From Tomocerus qinae (lineage: Eukaryota; Arthropoda; Collembola; Entomobryomorpha; Tomoceridae): 64,000 nt of DNA. The stretch spans positions 109,523,375 through 109,587,374 of the forward strand of contig CM034546.1 in assembly GCA_020055645.1 (NCBI GenBank), given 5' to 3'. Within the stretch, counting starts at the first letter, position 1. Each line of letters begins with the position of its first letter. Below the pieces are notes generated by a model that had not been told where the DNA came from, did no database searches, and was given only the letters and a program-made list of their open reading frames with translations. Of the stretch, positions 25,401 to 36,767 are shown piece after piece. The position numbers and the translations under genes are program-made.

Positions 25401-28400
25401 GCCTTTCTTTTTTAAAATGATTTTGAATTGCGTCTTCAAGGGTAGTAACATGACGAATGTCCAATTGAAGCTCGGCAAGTGGTTGGAATGTAGTTGAAAT
25501 ACAATTACATTTTAAGCAGGTAACTATAAAATGATTTCATCAAACATTAAATTGTATTTTGAGAAAAATGAGTTTAAAAGTGTTACCATTTTAACTAATC
25601 TAATAATTATTAATCGTAATCTGAAGTTGTCTTGTTTTAATTCATCACCTTCTGTTCTAAGGTATCCTCCAAATATTTGTCCTAGGGGGGTTGTTTCTTT
25701 GGATCTGTTGTCCAGCCTCAAAGAATTTATAGCTGCCAAGTAGGACCTTTCCATTGATTCTAAAAGGTATCTTAGAAATTCGTGTGCATCTTCTTGTCGC
25801 CCATGAGTGAAATGCTTGCAAATGACTAACAAAAAAGTAATAAATAAAAAATTAATTGATATTGACAGATTATTGATATAGAAAGACATTTGAGCAAACA
25901 ATGATTTGATGATTCCTAATTCTATTCTACACAACCTTACAAATGAATTTATACCACCACCAGTCACAGTTAGGTAAATGTTTCACTATTTTATAACTTA
26001 AATTAAGGTCCCTGCAATATCAGGAATCTGTAATACACGCATGCACGGCAACAGGAGTAGCTAGTCGCTTCGCATACCGACTAGACATTAGACCGACAAC
26101 CATTACTTGTCACTGATCACCAAACCATACAACACAGCTGACAGCACAATGGCATTTTACGGGCAGGAATTAATATGGTTCAATTTATAAGCGTGATAAA
26201 TTAGGGGAAACCAAAGTTTTCGTTTAGTTTTTAATCCTAGGTTTCAACCCGTATATTGGACTGAACTCCAGTTGGTTCCTAGATTTTCGATTTATATATT
26301 TTTAGTTTAATTAAAAATTTGAAATCTGAGTTTTTTTACATTACACTTAGACCAACCCTGGATAATGTATCGGATAATCTAAAGCTGATGGAGTAAGTCA
26401 TAGTCTCACAGGTAAATTTTTATCAAAATTCAAAAATGTAATAAATAGAGCATTGTGGTTGTCAAAAACACCTATGAATACAAAACAATAAGTAAACCAA
26501 TATAATTATTTTAGATTAGATCATCTGGCATGTTACATTGAAATATGGTCTACGGTTAAACAAATAATTTGAAACAATTTCAACCATTTTTTAAACAAAT
26601 CCTTCTCTATGCTTCAAAAAAAATGTTTTAAGATAAATTATTATACATTATACCTCACCTTTAAGTTTATTATGAATCTGAAGAGGCCGCAAACATTGAT
26701 TATTGCGGTTTAGTGACTCTCTTAGAGTGTTATGCATGGCACAGATGATGCAGGATTGAAAACACCCTATAATGTCAAAAACAAATAATTTTAATATCAA
26801 TATTAAAATTAAAATATATAACTAAAGCAAAAATTAAGAAGAGGGAAATGGAATAATGGAAATAAAACTAAATATTATTATAATATTATAGAATTCTACA
26901 ATTCAAAATTCAGCAATTTCAGTTGACAATTTCAGCATCTACCCTACTTTAGGATATGAGAAAACTAATTTCTCGAATGTTTTAAAAAATTCGTTGTTTT
27001 TGATTTATGGCGGATTTTACCCGAAAACTTTACGTGGGAGTAATTTCGAAACTACCGAACCGATTTTGACGAAACCAGTGCCAAAATGAAACATTTTCAT
27101 TTTGGCATTTTCCAAACATGCATTTTCCAACATTTTCCAAAAATCCAAAATTTTGAAAAATTTCGAAAAATTTCGAAAAATGTTTTAGTGAGTTGAAGAC
27201 GACTTAGAAACATTTGTAACTGCATTACAAGTCTTCATAAACTCAATGCAAAAAATTCGAATCAAAATCATTTTTCGAAATTTTTTCGAAATTTTTCAAA
27301 CTTTTGGATTTTTGAAAAATATTTTGAAAACCCCATGTAGACAACAGCCATGCGATCTTTTTGGCACTGGTTTCGTCCAAATTCACGGCGGAAGTACTCC
27401 GATGTATTAGTAAGTATCGGTAAATTTTCGCGCCGTTTTACGGCGGAGCTATTCATCAATGTTATAAAGAAAATATTCTCCACTTTTGCTCTATTCCCTG
27501 TATATTATTAGAACCTCTTTGGTTTTCTCATATTCTATAGTAGAGTAGATGCTGAAATTGTCAACTTCGTCTGTTACAATCAGTTCCCAGCCTGCGTGAT
27601 CTCTTATATTTTAACTCTATTTCATTGTAAGAAAGGAGAAAGGGGGAGTAGAAAATTGAAATTATTAAAAAATCTTTGTCTTAACATAACAATATTTTGT
27701 GGCGATACCTGAATTGCGACAAGTTTGCCTATGCTCATTGTCGTCGAGAAGCCAGTTGACGAATGCAGGAGTATGAAATAGCGCTTGCAATGATGCATTC
27801 ATATAGCAGGAGTTTCCCAAGTTAATAAGACCGCATCCAGTAGGTAGTTTAGTTTTCCAACCTGGAACCACCTTATTTCTAGGAAACAAAACCACTCTTG
27901 GTTGGGATAGTTGATTTGCATTACTAACTCCATTAACAACATTTGCAGAATTTGTGGCTGCCTCCTTCATTATTCTGTTTTTCTTTGACAACTTCTTGAT
28001 CTCTATATGATTTGGGATTTTTAAATGCAAAAAGTTTTTGTTTTCTTTTTCTTTCTTTCCAACAATGTCAGGACAGAAAAGATTGGGTTCGACAGCTTTT
28101 AGTTTTTCCAATCTAGCCAACTTACGTGCTTCTTTTTTCTTTCGTCTAATTTCTTTCCTCCTCTCCTTCAATTTTTCAAATATCTCATTTGGATTGCTAA
28201 ATAGTTTAGAATCTGCATTTAGATTTTTAAAGGAATTATCTTGAACTTTTGGCTTTTTCAGGTTTTCTTGGACAGGCTGACATTCAGTACTCTCAGCTGA
28301 GCTATCAATTGAAGCATTGTTAACACCACATTTTCCTGCCTTATTTTTGCCTCTAAGCTTATTACAAACTAGAAATTTTGGTTTCAATTGCTTTAATTTT

Positions 28401-28723
28401 TTATGGTGATTTGTTTTCTGGCTATCGTCTTTTTCAATTGGATTCAAACACTCGTATTTAGATCGTATCGTTGAAATAAAACTTGAAAGTTGATATCCGC
28501 TGGTAGAAAACTGAAGTTTATTTGATTTTACGGCTATGTTCCAGTAGTTGAAATCTTTTTCTCGGCCACTGTCGACATCTAAATTATTAGGTTCATCCTT
28601 AACTCGAAGATTTTTCTTTTTTATCTTGAAGGACGAACTATTGAAATCGTAATTTTTCTGAGCCCGAGCCAAGGTAGACTTAAGGGCTCCACTGACTAAA
28701 TCCAATGCTGAAACCGATTGCAT
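22430..28723 (-). CDS. Ubiquitin-specific protease, USP36/USP42 (scrawny) type
   Basis: Cysteine protease that removes ubiquitin; USP36-type enzymes act mainly in the nucleolus and on histones. Exons on the minus strand: 28723-27709, 26766-26659, 25825-25649, 25523-25403, 25294-25084, 24987-23205, 23119-23010, 22819-22430; total 1304 residues. The UCH catalytic domain runs from about residue 297: Cys box [16 protein letters not shown] with Cys306, [15 protein letters not shown], zinc-ribbon pairs CLKC and [12 protein letters not shown], and His box [10 protein letters not shown] with His565 and Asp581 in QFDDS, so all catalytic residues are present. After it come about 700 disordered residues with Ser runs alternating with Lys/Arg-rich nucleolar-type tracts and a Gly/Arg/Asn-rich end. 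Intron 4 has a GC donor. Intron 1 carries a 650-bp inverted-repeat element. Human USP36 is about 1120 residues (from memory), so the length is reasonable. Confidence 0.93.
26919..27566. mobile_element. MITE-like element with ~47-bp terminal inverted repeats
   Basis: The left end (from about 26919, AGTTGACAATTTCAGCATCT then CTA and GATATGAGAAAAC) is matched by the reverse complement at 27519-27566. A second inverted pair lies inside: GACGAAACCAGTGCCAAAA near 27071 against TTTGGCACTGGTTTCGTC near 27358. The middle is repetitive TTTTCGAAATTTT sequence. It sits in intron 1 of the USP gene. No transposase frame inside, so non-autonomous. Confidence 0.75.
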
Positions 28724-30466
28724 TTCATGGTTAGTAAATAGTACATTATTCGCACATCAGCTTGTAACAACTGATGGTGTTTAGTTTATACTTTAACTAT
28801 TGAATGAAAACGAATAGCTGGGAACTAAATAGAATAAAATTGATACGAGGTTAGTAGGAATTGAATCACAATTAAGTAACACAAACACGTCCCTTTTAAA
28901 ATGTCACACCAACACCCATTATCAAATTTCTTGATAACATTTTACTTCCAGTATGAGTTATTACTCGGAATTCTAATAATATAACGTTGACTTAGAACAC
29001 TTAAGGATGATATTGATTATCTTGAGCATTTTCATTTGCTGATTGGAATTTTACTGGGAGGGGTTTAACCATTTCCTATTCAATGGTAACTTTGAACTTC
29101 GTTAAGAAATCCTTGAACCATTACAGACCGTGGATGTTTTATTGACCTAGGTAGACAAAAATATCAGAAAAAAGTATTTATATTAGAATATTGCGGCAGT
29201 CCATTACAGCATAATAATGCATTTTGCCAATAGGTGTATTTATATAATTTTATAAATTATTGATATGATTGCACTTTGTCATATTTACTTTCTTTTATTT
29301 ATTATTATTACTTATTACTTGCTTTTGATTTTAAAAATTATTATTTATTATTATTTTCATCAGACATTAAATCATAAATGAATGCCGCCCAAAAATTTCT
29401 AATAATAACAATTTTCAATCATCAATTAATTGCCATATTTCACATTAACCATTGCACCCAAAATGCCTTCGAGTAATTTCCCTTAATTTTTAATGTAAAA
29501 TATTCTAATTTTGATTAATCTTTTGTCGTGATTATCTTCTGTTCATCGTTATTATTTTCTAGGATATTCAATATTCTAGGATAATAATAATAGATTATTA
29601 TTATTATTTTAATAAATTCTATAAAATCAAGTGAAACAATGATTATATTTTCTAACATAAAGTATTACCGGTTCGGGCGCCAAAGCTAATTTTTGTTCAT
29701 TTTTACCTACGCAGTAAGGCAAGGCATAAAAAGGCATATTTTCATTGCTTTGAATACGTTGTAAACTGTACATGTTGGACTATGTTGGTAATTTAATTTC
29801 ACATCTTCATTGGCCTGACGAGCTATCATAGACTAAAATAATGACTAAAAACTTTGCGTACTGTTAAATAGGCGTTTCATAACTCGTAAAACTTTGAAAG
29901 TGTATAGTGGTCGTTAACGTTAAAATGATGTGCGCATGATAGAAGTGAAAATAGCATAGTCAACCTCAACATTTTCTTATTTGCTATTGTCAATAAAAGT
30001 TAAATAGGTCACTAAAAACAGGCGTTACAATATGAAAGAATAAATAAAACTATTTTACCTTATTATGTATAACTGATTACTACGTCGGTTTCGGTTCGGT
30101 CGGCGTAGAGTCCTGCGTCCTCTCCTAGTCCTCTTCTTTCTGGTCACACACCGACACAGTTTGCTCTTGATCTCCTTTTCACTTCCACAACGCTTTTTAC
30201 AACTCCATACACAAACACCACACCAACACCAACTACTAGCAAACTAGCAATCTACTACTTTGTACATTGCATTGTACTTTGTATGTCCTGTCCTGTGTAT
30301 TAGATAACTCAGTATGACCAGGAGCAGGAACAGTTAACACAAAAGTGCAAATTTCCTCCAAAAGATATTGCACCCGACAGTTGCTGTCACGGGCAGCCGC
30401 CACCGACTTCTTGCTTCTAGCTGAAACACTATTCCACTTTTTTTGGCTCTAAATAGATATTCAAAT
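28724..30466. other. Upstream region of the USP gene; possible 5'UTR exon near 30059-30230
   Basis: No coding sequence recognised. Around 30060-30230 the sequence is GC-richer, and the minus strand carries a plausible donor (AATAAG|GTAAAA, exon ending 30059), which could be a non-coding first exon of the USP gene. The 29.27-29.64 kb part is AT-rich with ATT-type microsatellite runs. Confidence 0.3.
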
Positions 30467-31534
30467 TTTAGCTCGCCTGACGAGCTTATAGAACCGCACA
30501 GTCCGTCCGTCCGTCCATTCGCCAACACTGTAACTTTTGAAGGCAATGACAGAAGTTGACCAAACTTGGCAAAAACAATACTTGTGGACTAGTGATGAAC
30601 CCTATTCATTTTGGTACAAATCGATTCATAGGATGCTGAAATACCGTGCGCTTATTTAATCTACATTTTGATAGTCAAAATGAAAAGGTGACATTAAATG
30701 GATATTAAAAAGTTCAATTGTGTTTCCTATAAATAGATGATAGTATAAAATATTTCAATCTGCTTCTATCAAATTTCTATAAATATAATATAATAAATCT
30801 TATAATTCCGTAAATAAAACCGAAAAATAACTATTAGAGGACGGTAAAAGATCTATTTTGGATTTTTATTCAAATTTATGGTGAAATTTAAAAGATTCCT
30901 TTTACCTTTTAATTTTGATAGCCAATAGTAACCTATTTTGATTTTCTGTTGATTTTGATTTTCAACATTAATTTATTTTGAATTTCTGTGTATTTTTATA
31001 ATCAGCATTAATATATTTTGCTTTTCTGTCTATTTTCATAATCAGCATTAATCTATTTTGCTTTTCTGTGTGTTTTCATGATCAGCATTAATCTATTTTG
31101 CTTTTCTGTGTATTTTCATAGTTAACATTAATCTAATTTGGCATTTTGAACAATAACCATCTGCTGTTCACTTAAGTAATCAAAATAAATCTAATTCCAC
31201 CATTATTCTACCAAAAATGTGCACACGGTCCCCTTTACTCAGGCGAGCTTCTGTTACGGCTTGCTGTAGGTTTTATTTTTAAACCTCGGTATGTCATAAA
31301 TACTTATATATACTATCCCGCTAACAATTTATAGGAAACGCAATTGAACTTTTCAATGCCCATTTATCACTTTGACTATCAAAATGAAGACAATGTGAGC
31401 GCGCGGCATCTCGGCAACCAATGGACCAAGTTTGGTTAACTTCCGTCTTTGTGTTCGAAAGTTATCGTGGGGACGGACGGACGTACGGACAGACTGTGCG
31501 GTTCTATAAGCTCGCTTACTCAGGCGAGCTAAAA
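30467..31534. mobile_element. Foldback/MITE-type element with long inverted ends and CGTC/CCGT simple repeats
   Basis: The left end TTTTAGCTCGCCTGACGAGC (30467) is mirrored by the end at 31534. Both arms continue with CTTATAGAACCGCACAG, a GTCCGTCC run, a GACCAAACTTGG-like motif, ATTTTGATAGTCAAA and AAAAGTTCAATTG, so each arm is about 270 bases with moderate divergence. No open frame of note lies inside, so it is non-autonomous. The centre holds a 40-bp tandem array. The terminal motif plus CGTCCGTC run recalls an abundant element of mollusc genomes (from memory, unverified). Confidence 0.85.
30911..31140. repeat. 40-bp tandem repeat array
   Basis: The unit ATCAGCATTAATCTATTTTG plus CTTTTCTGTGTATTTTCATA recurs with exact 40-base spacing: unit starts at 30961, 31001, 31041, 31081 and 31121, with a degraded copy before them. 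Copies 31041 and 31081 are almost identical. It lies inside the foldback element. Confidence 0.9.
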
Positions 31535-31924
31535 GGTAAGATATCTTAAAGTTTTGGGGTCTTGAATAGGAATTTACAATTTTCAGATTAATATTATACA
31601 GAAAAAATTTTCTTATGTCAATTCCCCAATTTTAAAAGTGGATTTTACAAGAAAACAATATTCAAAGGTAATACTCCAACTCCATTAGTTTGTATTCAAG
31701 CAGATTTTATTATTCACAGCTCACAACTAGTGGTTTACCATTTTAATGGCTGCTATGCAAGCCTTAACTCTTTGTTACTTAATATTATTGAACAACTGCA
31801 ATCACAATAAATAAAGCTGATTGTAACTAAATTAAACCAAATTATGATGCCTATCATTTTCATTAAATTAGGACCCCAAAAGCAAAAGTATGATACTTAA
31901 CATAACTGAATTTCCCCTGCGTAA
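31535..31924. other. Spacer between two mobile elements, no gene recognised
   Basis: AT-rich sequence between the foldback element and the left terminal repeat of the DUF7869-type element. Nothing recognised. Confidence 0.5.
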
Positions 31925-31952
31925 AACTTGCTATCTCGGAGAGTATTTTAAT
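31925..31952 (+). repeat. Left terminal inverted repeat core
   Basis: 28 bases beginning AACTTGCTATCTCGGAGAGT, perfectly matched by the reverse complement at 34542-34569. Confidence 0.9.
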
Positions 31953-32084
31953 AATAACAAAAATTTATGAATTTGCTAATGACAACAAACAAATATGTTT
32001 CCCGAAAGTTCATACTTTTTATCCAACCTAACAATGAGAAAATGGGTGATAAAATCATTTTCGCTAGTTAGTAAATTTAACAAA

Positions 32085-34246
32085 ATGGCTGAAAGCACTG
32101 ATCATAAATTGTCGGTAAACCTTTTAAATCAAATAAACAGTCACAAAAGGCGAAAATTAAATTATTCGCAATGGGGAGACGTTCAAAGAAAAGTAAACCG
32201 AAACAGCGGATTTGAATACGTATCACGCAATAATGTTCTTCGCCAAGAAGTGGAACCGCCAGACGGGGTAATTGCTTGTAATTTAGCACCACCATATTGC
32301 AAAACTGAAGAATAATAATATATTATAGCTTCACAAACAGCGGATTAACATTTAAAATTTATTTAGGAGCCTCACTGTGGCCCACGTTGCAACAAAGAAG
32401 GGTGTCTAATTTCATTAGATCGGATGTATGAGCTCTTTACTCAATTTTGGTCATCCGGGTCTTACACATACCAGACTGCAATTTTACTTCGTTTGATACG
32501 AAGACTCCCCGTACAAGAACGGACAATTGACCCTGTGGCAAGTAGACGAACAGCGACTTTCAAATACTTTCTTCTCGACGAGAATGGTTTTGAGGTAGAA
32601 GTGTGTAAAAAAACTTTCATGAAGACGTTCACATTGACAAGGGGAAGATTGAATGTGCTACAATCAAAAATGCAAACCGGAGACTTAATGTATTATGACA
32701 AACGGGGTAGACATGCAACCAAGCCTTCTAGATTGTCAGAGGACGTACGACAAGCCATTCATCAGCACATTGACTCCTTTCCTGTTTATCTTAGTCACTA
32801 CGCTCGAGAGGTATAAAATGGTTTACATGCTATTTACAATTTACATTATTATATCCATATATGACATTCACATTCAAATTAACTAAATATTGCTTATAGA
32901 ATGGGGATCCTCTTAGAAGATACTTAGATCCGGAACTAAATATCAGAAAGATGTTTGATTTATTTGTCGCAGCGTATGGTGATGAGGCGGGAAACTGGCT
33001 GTGGATATACAGAATAACATTGATAGAAAAGGGACTACGTTTTGGAACACCGAAAATTGACACCTGCTCTGTATGCGATGATTTCAAAGTAAAGATAGAT
33101 GGCCTAATGGAAACTGCTGAGAACATTGCTATTTTAGAAAATCTCTGGACTGAAAAGGTTGATCATCAGCACAATGCAGAAAGTGGTTACAATGAAATGA
33201 GAGCTGACAAACGGCGTAGCCAGGATGATGAAAATTATATATCAATCTCCGTGGATTTGCAAGGAGTAAAATAATAAAGCATATTTCTAAATATTTTTAC
33301 AGAATAATATTGCAGTATTCATAAAATAATAATTTGATTTATCTGTTATAGGCTTTATTTAGTCCTGTGCTAACAAACTCCGAATACTTCTACCTCCGAA
33401 AATTTACTACACACAATTTGGCTATTGTAGAAAACAGCACAGATACTGCAACAATGGCCATTTGGCATTGTACGGAAGGAAAAAAGGGTAGTTGTGAAGT
33501 AGCGAGCTCTTTGCTTCGTTTTTGTCTTCGAAGATTTCTTGCCTTAGAAGAAGGGGAGGAAAGACATCTTGTTGTATGGGCTGATCGTAGCACTGGGCAA
33601 AATAATAATCAATATATCGTCATCCTATTCCGATACTTACTGGATTTAAACCTTTTTTCAACTGTATGTAAACTATTAGAGACTTAACTGCAAAATTATA
33701 AATTACAATTTCTATACTCTATCTGATCTCATTTTCTTGTCACAGATAGAGCAAAAGTTCTTAACTACTGGCCATACATTCCTTTCTGCTGATAGACAGT
33801 TTGCCTTGGTACAGAAGCTAAAACGGAGGTCCAAGATATTTAGGCCCAGTGATTACATTGATATCATAGCACAAGCAAACCAAAATAACCCTAATCACAT
33901 TCAGAAAATGAATCTTGGGGATTTCAAAAATTTTGCCGAACTTAGAGATTATTTTCTTTTGCCCCGCAGTTTGCAGGTTACAAAAGTTAAAGTAATAAAA
34001 CTAGAACGCAATCGTCCAAACGTGATTTCAAGTAAAATGGAAGTATCAGATATAGGATGGACTGAGCATGTAGTCACTGAAGTCTTCCCAATGCAGGATA
34101 TTGTTTTGAATAATATGTATGAAGTGCCAATACTGCTGTCGGACCCTGTTGCGAAAGATTTAAAGACTTTAACCCGATGGGTTCCTGTAGAATTTAGGAA
34201 CGATTGGCTATTTTTGGACGATTATCCAATAAACAATGTCCAATAG
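32085..34246 (+). CDS. DUF7869-type RNase H-like protein (putative transposase of unknown superfamily)
   Basis: Five exons, all phase 0 and GT..AG: 32085-32267, 32367-32810, 32900-33265, 33352-33663, 33746-34246; 601 residues and no internal stop. The start at 32085 has CAAAATGG context; an in-frame ATG at 31995 would add 30 residues. Exon 2 holds a Cys/His cluster (PHCGPRCNKEGC), CKKTFMKTF and RGRHATKPS; exon 3 begins NGDPLRRYLDPELNIRKMF and has CSVC; exons 3-5 carry candidate catalytic Asp residues in SVDLQG, VWADRSTGQNNN and FLSADRQFALVQK. This order (Cys motif, RGRH, YLDP.LNI, D-Q, D-GQN-N, GH-FL-D) is that of a large family in arthropods, molluscs and cnidarians carrying DUF7869, remembered rather than searched. 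Function is unproven; the surrounding inverted repeats make a transposase likely. Confidence 0.85.
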
Positions 34247-34452
34247 CAACAGGAATAATATTATATAGCACTAAAATATTTTGAAACCGAATTGTTAAAC
34301 AACCTCCAGATATAGTTTCGTTGATAGAAAGTAAGTCAGTTTAAAAGAATACACTAAATTGAAGCATTGTTAATAGTATTAAAGTGTTTACGTTGATATT
34401 TTCGTTATATTTAAGTGGTAAAAATATTGCTTAAAACAAATTCAAATGTTCA

Positions 34453-34458
34453 AATAAA
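34453..34458 (+). promoter_or_regulatory. Likely polyadenylation signal of the DUF7869-type gene
   Basis: AATAAA about 210 bases after the stop and inside the right inverted repeat, so the transcript could end within the element. Confidence 0.5.
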
Positions 34459-34541
34459 TACCATGAAAAGGGTATTACTGTTGAAGGATTCGGGTGTTGT
34501 CCTCTTTCATCATTTGTTGTTGTCAACAGTAACTTTTTTAA

Positions 34542-34569
34542 ATTAAAATACTCTCCGAGATAGCAAGTT
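34542..34569 (-). repeat. Right terminal inverted repeat core
   Basis: Perfect 28-base reverse complement of 31925-31952, ending CCGAGATAGCAAGTT. Confidence 0.9.
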
Positions 34570-36767
34570 ATACCGCTTAACCATTCAACTATAGATATCA
34601 TTTCGACAGTGCTATCTGCTATCAACTATGTTGTTCGAATTATTAAATGATTATGGGGCAATTGTCGATGGGAGTTTAATAGATAAAACAACCGGACCAC
34701 CTGATTTAAGTTCAAGGACAAGAAACTGGAAGACTGCGAGTCACTGCGTTTCTTTCTTTTAGAAGAAATTATGCTCTAGCAAAATATTATTGTTGTTAAT
34801 GGTTGGCTACATTATGGTATACTTTTTGGTATGTGTAAAGGAATTAATTTCCACCATGCATGATGTTCAGAAGCGCCAAAAAAGACCATAGAAAAAAGGC
34901 TATGATTGCGAGAGCACGGAATATGATCGTAATAATGCGAAGTTACAATACTGACAATCACAAAAATCACAATGCAATACCTATCTGTATTGTATTGTTC
35001 CGAGATTGTACGTCACACTGCTAAGGCCACCAAAAGGCTGAACAGTATCCATTTGGTAAATATCAATTTAAAAATTCCCACACAGTCTCACCGTCCTACC
35101 GCCTGTGGCTTACCCGCGTCATTTTGAATTTTATAAACTTCGGTAGTTTTAAGTTGATAGTTTGTGTTTCAATTGAACTGTTGTCAACCTTTTTGGTCTG
35201 TGTTGTCAATTTGTCATCCGTCATTTTACTAAGTGTCACCGCCATTGTCGTCGCGTTTTCAGGTACAGACAGTTTGACCTTTGTTTATCTCCTGTAATAT
35301 GTAAATTTTCAATATTTTGAAATAAAATTTTTGCAAAAGAAAACAAACTACTATCGAGTGTCGAATATCGACAGCACAGCCGAACAAAAATGCTGAGGAT
35401 TGATTGCCTTCTGCTGAAGCTGATTGTTGGACGACCAAAATAATAGGAGACATTTGGTGCTGAACTAATTGTAGGGTTTAGGAAAGAAAATTCTTGGTTT
35501 GGACTAGCGATTTGGAAGTCTGCCCTGCCCTTCAGCAGTTGGCAATCGATTGTCAGCTATTATTTTAATACAAGATTCTCCCTGGGATTTTGGAAAAACG
35601 TATAAATCCCACGGATGAATATTTTTAAAGGATAAATAGTGGCCCCCAGTACTGCTATTTAATTGTGCAAAAAGGTGTGCAAGCTGCCACAAAGGAGTCA
35701 AAGGGGTCCAGGGGTAATAAAAAGTAAAACCATAGTCTACTAAAAATACTAAATTTGTTTGTCAATTTAACAGAACCAATTTGGATTAGGAGTTTTGAAA
35801 TGCTAATTAATACGCACATTACGATCATTACGAAATGTTCCCTTTCGCCAATCATTTCCATCACAAAATAACCATCTTATGTAATCAAGACTTCCTGTAT
35901 TCTATTCTTATTATTTCATAATAAGAGAATCAAGAGTCGGAGTCAAATTTTTGAAAATCACCTTAGCTACTAGCTAATTTTAATTTAAAATCCCTCCCCT
36001 TCCCCTTAGCATAAAACTGTACACTATAGGTGCCAAAGGTATCAATTCGGTGTATTATCATACTTTGGTGTGCCAATTTATGCTAAGAAGATGGGGCGGG
36101 AAAAATGGAGTGAGGTGCTGGAGTGAGGTGCTAAATTCCTACTCCGACCCCAGACTACATCTTATGTAAATTTTTATTTTTGTTTTGATGTTATAATAAT
36201 ATAAGCACCCAGTACCATTGCTGTATTTCAAAATGATTATACATTTTATCATTGTCTAATTTCGAAATAAGCTAATGTTAACCCATATTGGACTTCCTTG
36301 TTTTATGAAACATGTATTGTATACGCGCATGTGCATTCCAACAAAATGCCGCATTGTCCATGGCATAGATAGATACATAGATACCTGCGACATATAGGAA
36401 TAAATAATTTTATTATATAGAGATTGGGAGTAAAAGGTAGAAGATCACAAATCGTAGAAAACCTTTTGTTCTTATCTGGGAAGTATTAAGTACGGCGGGC
36501 ATTATATTTATACAGTCTAATAGTCAAATGCAATCCAGCCAAATTATAGCAGAAGCATCCATTCTTCACTGACTGTGAGAATATAATGTCAAAATTCAGG
36601 GTGAGGTTTGATTGTCGACAAGAGTCAATGATAAATCGTGATTGTGATATAGTCGTGTAGTATGTTAATGTTAATAGTTTAAGTTGTTAGTGGATTAGAG
36701 TAGTCAGTAGTTATGTACAACTTAACTAATCTCATTTTTTTTATTTCGCTAGGTACTTGTGAACACT
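34570..36767 (+). other. Upstream region of CSN1 with possible non-coding first exon
   Basis: The CSN1 coding start lies 15 bases after an acceptor (TTTCGCTAG, AG at 36751-36752), so a 5'UTR exon must lie upstream. A candidate donor is TTTTCAG|GTACAG with exon end 35262, in a GC-richer stretch (35100-35262) that could be the promoter. Short open frames at 35.2-35.9 kb are judged spurious. Confidence 0.35.

Larger units (their letters stand above)
31925..34569 (+). mobile_element. Candidate autonomous DNA transposon carrying a DUF7869-type gene
   Basis: A 28-base sequence at 31925-31952 (AACTTGCTATCTCGGAGAGT then ATTTTAAT) is repeated exactly in reverse complement at 34542-34569. Inside both repeats a second, looser match follows (TGACAACAAACAAAT on the left, TTGACAACAACAAAT on the right), and TGAAT occurs 18 bases outside each, so the true inverted ends may be about 50-80 bases. 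Between them lie one complete five-exon gene (32085-34246, or from 31995), its AATAAA at 34453 and almost nothing else. No target-site duplication was resolved and exact ends are uncertain. Confidence 0.75.

Noticed and set aside
31995..32084. Upstream in-frame ATG of the DUF7869-type gene as the true start
   Set aside because: The ATG at 32085 has a much better context (CAAAATGG); the upstream start remains possible but less likely.
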